From: Bacteroidota bacterium
GTDB lineage: Bacteria; Bacteroidota; Bacteroidia; CAMBQF01
Length of the DNA stretch: 9,486 bases
Assembly: GCA_027483285.1 (NCBI GenBank)
Contig: JAIXUZ010000406.1
Span: 1 to 9,486, forward strand
Reading direction: 5' to 3'
Shown: positions 5,930 through 9,486 of the stretch, one piece after another
How positions within the stretch are numbered: the stretch's first letter is position 1
Layout: every line of letters begins with the position of its first letter
Program-made: the position numbers and the translations under genes
Notes under the pieces: generated by a model
Databases searched by the model: none
Seen by the model: only the letters and a program-made list of their open reading frames with translations
What the model was told of the DNA's origin: nothing

Positions 5930-6892
5930 TTAAAACGATGGGCAATCTATAGTCCTGAACCTGCGGGCAGGTTTTTTACAGGGGAATACAAGCGACAGTG
6001 AAAACTCGTGAGAGCCTGCTGTAGCGTTTGTAAGTTTTGAAACAGTTACGTCATAGCTATACCCAAAACGGAAAATATTTTGCTGAAAGCCAAGAAGTAC
6101 TATAAATGAGTCGCGGTTGCGGTACCACAAACCACCTACAATTGGGCCCCGGGTAAAGTACAAGCCAATATTAAGTTGTTGAAAGGCTTGTTGGCGTTGG
6201 TACAATATGTTTGGCGATATGGTAGAAGGTGTTTGAAAACGGCTGCGGGTTAAGGGTATTACTGCACCTGCATGGCCGGTAATCTTCATTGGTAAACGGC
6301 TGTTTGAATCGTAGAACGATTGCTGTGGCTGTGTTAAGTGGTGCACAGCGCCACCAAAGTAAAACTTCTCTCCATAACCTAAAATACCGGCAGAAAAGTC
6401 TACAAAGTTCTTTTTAAGGTTTGGTTGTTGCTCAAGTGTATTGTATACAAACCCATAACGTGGGTCAATCATATCGCCAAAGGTAAGTTTACTCCAGTCT
6501 AATGTTTTTTGAACATAGGTGGCCTGCGCTCCAAACTTAAGGGCAAAGCCACGACTTATGTTTAATTGGTAAGAGTAGATAAAACTGGCATTAAGGGTGT
6601 TTAAAGTACCCTCGCCTGCACGGTCGTTGGTAACAAGCACCCCAATACCGCCGCTAAGTGGGCGAACGTGCTGATCGTACGATGCTGACATGGTAACAAA
6701 CGTACCTGATATTGCAGGCCATTGGTTACGGTAGTTTAAGCAAATACGGGGGCAGCGTGCTGTGCCTGCAAATGCAGGATTTAGGTACAGCGGGTTGGCA
6801 TAAAACTGAGTAAAGTTAGGGTCTTGCGCAATGGCTTCGCTAACGCCAAGGCCCGCCAACATTAATAATATAAGAGTAAAACGTTTTATCAT
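5930..6892 (-). CDS. porP: PorP/SprF-family type IX secretion outer-membrane protein, copy 2 (320 aa)
   Basis: PorP/SprF proteins are outer-membrane beta barrels. The founding members serve T9SS secretion (PorP) or SprB adhesin delivery and gliding (SprF), and related members have been tied to the gliding/secretion apparatus. The protein starts with a signal peptide (residues 1-22, cut at AIA before QDPNF). The family signature QFYANPLYLNPAFAGT lies at about 29-44, followed by NYRNQWPAI (53-61), SASYDQH, LSGGIGVLV, alternating amphipathic strands, SPNILYQRQQAFQQLNIGLY and the C-terminal YSYDVTVSKL...GSHEFSL segment. It ends in CPSF. Four Cys (47, 51, 305, 317) are shared with copy 1. It is roughly three quarters or more identical to copy 1, with most change in the signal peptide and around residues 150-200. 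The 37-nt gap before the gldJ box and the 97-nt gap from copy 1 fit a loose operon. Which copy, if either, is the core PorP cannot be told. Confidence 0.88.
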   Translation of the reverse strand: MIKRFTLILLMLAGLGVSEAIAQDPNFTQFYANPLYLNPAFAGTARCPRICLNYRNQWPAISGTFVTMSASYDQHVRPLSGGIGVLVTNDRAGEGTLNTLNASFIYSYQLNISRGFALKFGAQATYVQKTLDWSKLTFGDMIDPRYGFVYNTLEQQPNLKKNFVDFSAGILGYGEKFYFGGAVHHLTQPQQSFYDSNSRLPMKITGHAGAVIPLTRSRFQTPSTISPNILYQRQQAFQQLNIGLYFTRGPIVGGLWYRNRDSFIVLLGFQQNIFRFGYSYDVTVSKLTNATAGSHEFSLSLVFPCKKPARRFRTIDCPSF

Positions 6893-6926
6893 ACTTCACA
6901 CATTTCAGGTCAAAATGGTACTATTC

Positions 6927-6934
6927 CAAAATTA
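6927..6934 (-). promoter_or_regulatory. Possible -7 box between the two porP genes
   Basis: The minus strand reads TAATTTTG, matching TAnnTTTG, 34 nt before the start of porP copy 2. No -33 partner lies at proper spacing. It may let copy 2 be expressed separately from copy 1; no terminator hairpin is visible in the 97-bp gap. Confidence 0.3.
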
Positions 6935-6989
6935 CCAACCGTAAAAATAATACGCTTTACGCACAAATACAACTAAATGTTGCAAAAAC

Positions 6990-7964
6990 TTAAAAAGAAG
7001 GACAATCTACCGTTCTAAACCTACGGCTTGGTTTTTTACAAGGTATTACTAGTGATAGTGATACTTCGTGCGAACCTGCAGTAGCATTGGTAAGTTTAGA
7101 CAATGTAACATCGTAGCTATAGCCAACGCGGAAAGCGTTTTGCTGAATACCCAAAAGCACAATAAATGAGTCGCGGTTTCGGTACCAAAGGCCGCCTACA
7201 ATAGGGCCACGGGTAATATACATACCAATGTTCAGCTGCTGAAAAGCCTGCTGGCGTTGGTACAATATATTAGGCGAAATAATAGTAGGGGTTTGAAAGC
7301 GGTTGCGGGTAAGAGGTATAGAAGCACCGGCATGGGCCGTAATCTTCATTGGTAAAGGGCTTTGCCCACCTGTGCCTCCCCAAAACGATTGGTTGGGTTG
7401 TGTAAGGTGGTTTACGGCTGCACCAAAATAAAAATGCTCGCCATAGCCCATAAAGCCTGCTGAAAAGTCAGCAAACGACCTTCTCAGTCCACTTGGTGGC
7501 GTTTCACCCGACTCATAAACAAATCCGTAGCGGGGGTCTATCTGGTCGCCAAAGTTGAGTTTGCTCCAGTCTAAAGTGCGTTGTGCATAAGTAGCCTGTA
7601 ATCCAAATTTCAGCGAAAAACTACGGCTTACATTTAGCTGGTAGGCATAAATAAAGCTGGCATTCATGGTATTTAAGGTACCGGCACCGGCCCTATCCTG
7701 AGTAACCAAAACGCCTATACCACCGCTAAGGGCGCGTATATGTTGGTCGTACGATGCACTCATGGTAACAAACGTACCGGCAATGGCAGGCCATTGGTTA
7801 CGGTAGTTTAAACATATCCGGGGGCAGCGGGCTGTGCCTGCAAACGCCGGGTTTAGGTATAACGGGTTGGCATAAAACTGTGTAAAGTTAGGGTCCTGGG
7901 CAAAAGCCTCATTTCCTGCAAATCCCAGTAAAACTAATGTTAAAAGGAGTATACGTTTTATCAT
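6990..7964 (-). CDS. porP: PorP/SprF-family type IX secretion outer-membrane protein, copy 1 (324 aa)
   Basis: This is the promoter-proximal member of a tandem pair. The signal peptide covers residues 1-22 (AFA before QDPNF). The hallmark QFYANPLYLNPAFAGT follows at about 29-44, then RCPRICLNYRNQWPA. The remainder is a predicted barrel with alternating strands and long stretches identical to copy 2, for example SPNILYQRQQAFQQLNIG and RGPIVGGLWYRNRDSFIVLLG. Differences cluster in an exposed-loop-like stretch near residues 150-205, where this copy has SGETPPSGL and a Gly-rich WGGTGGQSPL insertion. Four Cys are shared with copy 2 (47, 51, 309, 321). Length is typical for the family. The family can form barrel partners for T9SS-linked adhesins (SprF-type) or belong to the machinery (PorP-type); position beside gldJ and porU favours the machinery. 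It is transcribed divergently from porU with 193 bp between start codons. Confidence 0.9.
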   Translation of the reverse strand: MIKRILLLTLVLLGFAGNEAFAQDPNFTQFYANPLYLNPAFAGTARCPRICLNYRNQWPAIAGTFVTMSASYDQHIRALSGGIGVLVTQDRAGAGTLNTMNASFIYAYQLNVSRSFSLKFGLQATYAQRTLDWSKLNFGDQIDPRYGFVYESGETPPSGLRRSFADFSAGFMGYGEHFYFGAAVNHLTQPNQSFWGGTGGQSPLPMKITAHAGASIPLTRNRFQTPTIISPNILYQRQQAFQQLNIGMYITRGPIVGGLWYRNRDSFIVLLGIQQNAFRVGYSYDVTLSKLTNATAGSHEVSLSLVIPCKKPSRRFRTVDCPSF

Positions 7965-8005
7965 AAGCAGAATATTTCTTTCTAAAAATAGTCTTCGTCT
8001 GTAAA

Positions 8006-8036
8006 CAAAGTAAGGTTATAATTATTACAAACACAA
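8006..8036 (-). promoter_or_regulatory. Candidate promoter of the porP-porP(-gldJ) unit
   Basis: On the minus strand a TTG (8036-8034) is followed after 20 bp by TTACTTTG (8013-8006), one mismatch from the TAnnTTTG -7 consensus at normal -33/-7 spacing. The predicted start lies about 35 nt upstream of the porP copy 1 ATG. Confidence 0.4.
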
Positions 8037-8070
8037 TAAAAAAAGGCACAATTCGTTAAGCATGTTAGAT

Positions 8071-8110
8071 TTTGGTCATTTTTTGCATTTTGGTATTAAA
8101 TTTAACCAAA
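8071..8110. promoter_or_regulatory. TTTGGT dyad plus half-site in the porP/porU divergent region: possible operator
   Basis: TTTGGT (8089-8094) and ACCAAA (8105-8110) are perfect inverted 6-bp arms around a 10-bp AT-only spacer. A further direct copy, ATTTTGGT, lies at 8069-8076, exactly 18 bp before the same octamer at 8087-8094. The dyad sits about 45-67 bp upstream of the likely porU start, a common place for an activator. No regulator can be named, and AT-rich DNA makes such dyads fairly likely by chance. Confidence 0.3.
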
Positions 8111-8141
8111 TAAAAACTACAAGGTATTGCGCTACTTTACT

Positions 8142-8149
8142 TAAATTTG
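8142..8149 (+). promoter_or_regulatory. Candidate -7 box for porU
   Basis: TAAATTTG matches TAnnTTTG fully and ends 8 nt before the porU ATG, so the transcript would be nearly leaderless. No TTG is found at 19-21 bp upstream. Confidence 0.45.
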
Positions 8150-8157
8150 TAAACAGT

Positions 8158-9486
8158 ATGAAGTTATTAGCTAAAATTACAATTACCGTTGCGGTATGTT
8201 TTGCATTTGCCGGCCTTGCCTCCGCGCAATCAACCACGCAACAGCGCACCCTGAAATGGAAAGCCCCTGCCAAAATGGTTATTGGCGAAGGCCTTACTAC
8301 CGAATATTTAATTTTTGAAGGCTCAGTAGGTTCGCCCGAATATGGCAAAGTACCTGTGTATGCCGAGGATATTCTGCTTACAGGTGGCAATAACAACTTT
8401 AACATTAGCCTGTCTAACGTTGTTACCGAGCCCCTAACCCCTGCCGAACTTGCGGCCCTGGGTACCAACCTGCCCACCCTGCCTAGCAAAGTAGTTGCCG
8501 AAAAAGGTGTGGCCTACACCAATGGCAAACCCAGCGGTGTATTTCGTTTCCCTGCTATTATTAAAAACCCAACCCTAAACAGGTACGAAAAGGTAACCTC
8601 ATTTTCTTACACTACCTCTGCATTTACATCTTCCAAACCTAAATCAACCAATAACTTTGCAACCAACTCGGTACTTAACACAGGCCGTTGGTACAAGTTT
8701 GCCATTACATCTGATGGTGTATACAAAATAGACCGTGCTTTCCTTACCTCGCTTGGGTTAGATGCAAACGGTGTAAACCCTAATAATATACGTATTTATG
8801 GTAATGGTGGCGGTATGTTGCCTGCGCTAAACAGCGCCCCGCGTATTGACGATTTAAGCGAGATTGCCATAGAGATTACCGGCGCAGGCGATAACTCGTT
8901 CGATGCATCAGACTATATATTGTTTTATGGCAAAGGCCAAATGCGTTGGAACTACAACCCTAACGACAGCACCTTTACCCACGTGGTAAATGATTATTGC
9001 GACTCTACATACTACTTTGTAAACGTAGACCTTGGCCCGGGCAAACGCATCCAAAATCAGCCTTCAACAGATATAACCCCTACGGTTACAGCTACCACGT
9101 TTACTGATTATGCAGTGCACGATGTTGACCAGATAAACCTTATACAAAGTGGCCGCCAGTGGTTTGGTGAGAAGTTTGATATCATCAACGATTATACCAT
9201 TGGCTTTAGCTTCCCTAATATTGATAACTCATCGCCGGTAAAATTACGCGCGGTGGTTGCGGCAGCAAACAGCACTGGCGGAACAAACTTTACGGTAAAA
9301 TCGGGCAGCACCTCTATTGGCAACTTTAGCGTGCCAACGCTGGGTGGCAACACCTACCAGGCCGCTGTTGATGTGTTTGCCAAGTACAAATTCAATACCT
9401 CATCATCAAGCATACCTATTACCATAACCAAACTAACCCCCAATTGCGAGGGCTGGCTAGACTACATTGAACTACAGGTAATGCGC
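8158..9486 (+). CDS. porU: Type IX secretion system sortase PorU, N-terminal 443 residues; runs off the right edge
   Basis: PorU is the surface-exposed gingipain-like (C25) transpeptidase that cuts the C-terminal T9SS signal from cargo and attaches the protein to the cell surface. The ATG at 8158 opens a signal peptide (residues 1-23, ASA before Q24). The visible part is the PorU N-terminal region: GRWYKFAITSDGVYKID at 176-192 (the family's WYK..V...G.YKI signature), IRIYGNGGGMLP at 211-222, DDLSEIAIEI at 231-240, DYILFYGKG at 252-260 and SGRQWFGEKFD at 331-341, all typical of PorU. The frame is open to the last base, 443 complete codons. Full-length PorU is well over 1000 residues, so the catalytic Cys/His domain lies beyond the window and cannot be checked. 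It is divergent from porP-porP-gldJ. In Flavobacterium porU lies next to porV and gldJ, so porV may follow downstream. Confidence 0.92.
   Translation, partial: MKLLAKITITVAVCFAFAGLASAQSTTQQRTLKWKAPAKMVIGEGLTTEYLIFEGSVGSPEYGKVPVYAEDILLTGGNNNFNISLSNVVTEPLTPAELAALGTNLPTLPSKVVAEKGVAYTNGKPSGVFRFPAIIKNPTLNRYEKVTSFSYTTSAFTSSKPKSTNNFATNSVLNTGRWYKFAITSDGVYKIDRAFLTSLGLDANGVNPNNIRIYGNGGGMLPALNSAPRIDDLSEIAIEITGAGDNSFDASDYILFYGKGQMRWNYNPNDSTFTHVVNDYCDSTYYFVNVDLGPGKRIQNQPSTDITPTVTATTFTDYAVHDVDQINLIQSGRQWFGEKFDIINDYTIGFSFPNIDNSSPVKLRAVVAAANSTGGTNFTVKSGSTSIGNFSVPTLGGNTYQAAVDVFAKYKFNTSSSSIPITITKLTPNCEGWLDYIELQVMR

Noticed and set aside
8076..8489. 137-residue minus-strand frame over the porU start
   Set aside because: Antisense to the porU signal peptide and N-terminal region; no domain, and it covers the porU promoter.

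Overview
The window is chromosomal DNA of a Bacteroidota bacterium. Four signs agree: TAnnTTTG-type -7 promoter boxes instead of E. coli-type -10 boxes, no strong Shine-Dalgarno sequences, and two hallmark sets of genes, type IX secretion/gliding genes (porU, gldJ, porP/sprF) and a pseudouridine synthase with a long basic repeat tail. Most likely it comes from a gliding or T9SS-bearing environmental lineage; genus and family cannot be fixed from the sequence.

Left part (1-2570). The window opens inside gcvP, the glycine decarboxylase P-protein, on the minus strand; only the N-terminal 261 residues are present. After a 383-bp gene-free stretch come three small exported proteins on the plus strand: an 87-aa EF-hand protein, a 189-aa TPM-domain protein and a 109-aa EF-hand protein. 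The two EF-hand genes are paralogues flanking the TPM gene. Both have a TTGGCAC element 37-44 bp before the start codon, with sigma-54-like -24/-12 spacing, unlike the TAnnTTTG boxes used elsewhere in the window. A strong hairpin closes the first EF-hand gene, and a very strong bidirectional terminator separates the second one from rluB.

Middle (2570-4370). One gene, a RluB/RsuA-type pseudouridine synthase on the minus strand. About 300 residues of Lys/Arg-rich KPYERK-type repeats precede a normal S4 plus catalytic domain.

Right part (4370-9486). A type IX secretion/gliding locus. On the minus strand lie two tandem porP/sprF paralogues and then gldJ, a SUMF1-fold lipoprotein, ending in an intrinsic terminator. 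Divergently, on the plus strand, porU (the T9SS sortase) begins and runs off the window; only its N-terminal 443 residues are present, without the catalytic gingipain-like domain. The 193-bp porP/porU divergent region holds candidate promoters for both directions and a dyad that could be an operator. The three kinds of product are expected to act together at the outer membrane: PorP/SprF barrels anchor to the gliding/secretion ring, GldJ is a structural lipoprotein, and PorU processes cargo with C-terminal T9SS signals.

I found no RNA genes, CRISPR array, insertion sequence or phage gene. No wholly new system is evident. The most interesting points are the shared sigma-54-like elements on the EF-hand pair, the porP duplication inside a divergent gldJ/porU locus, and the large repeat tail on RluB.
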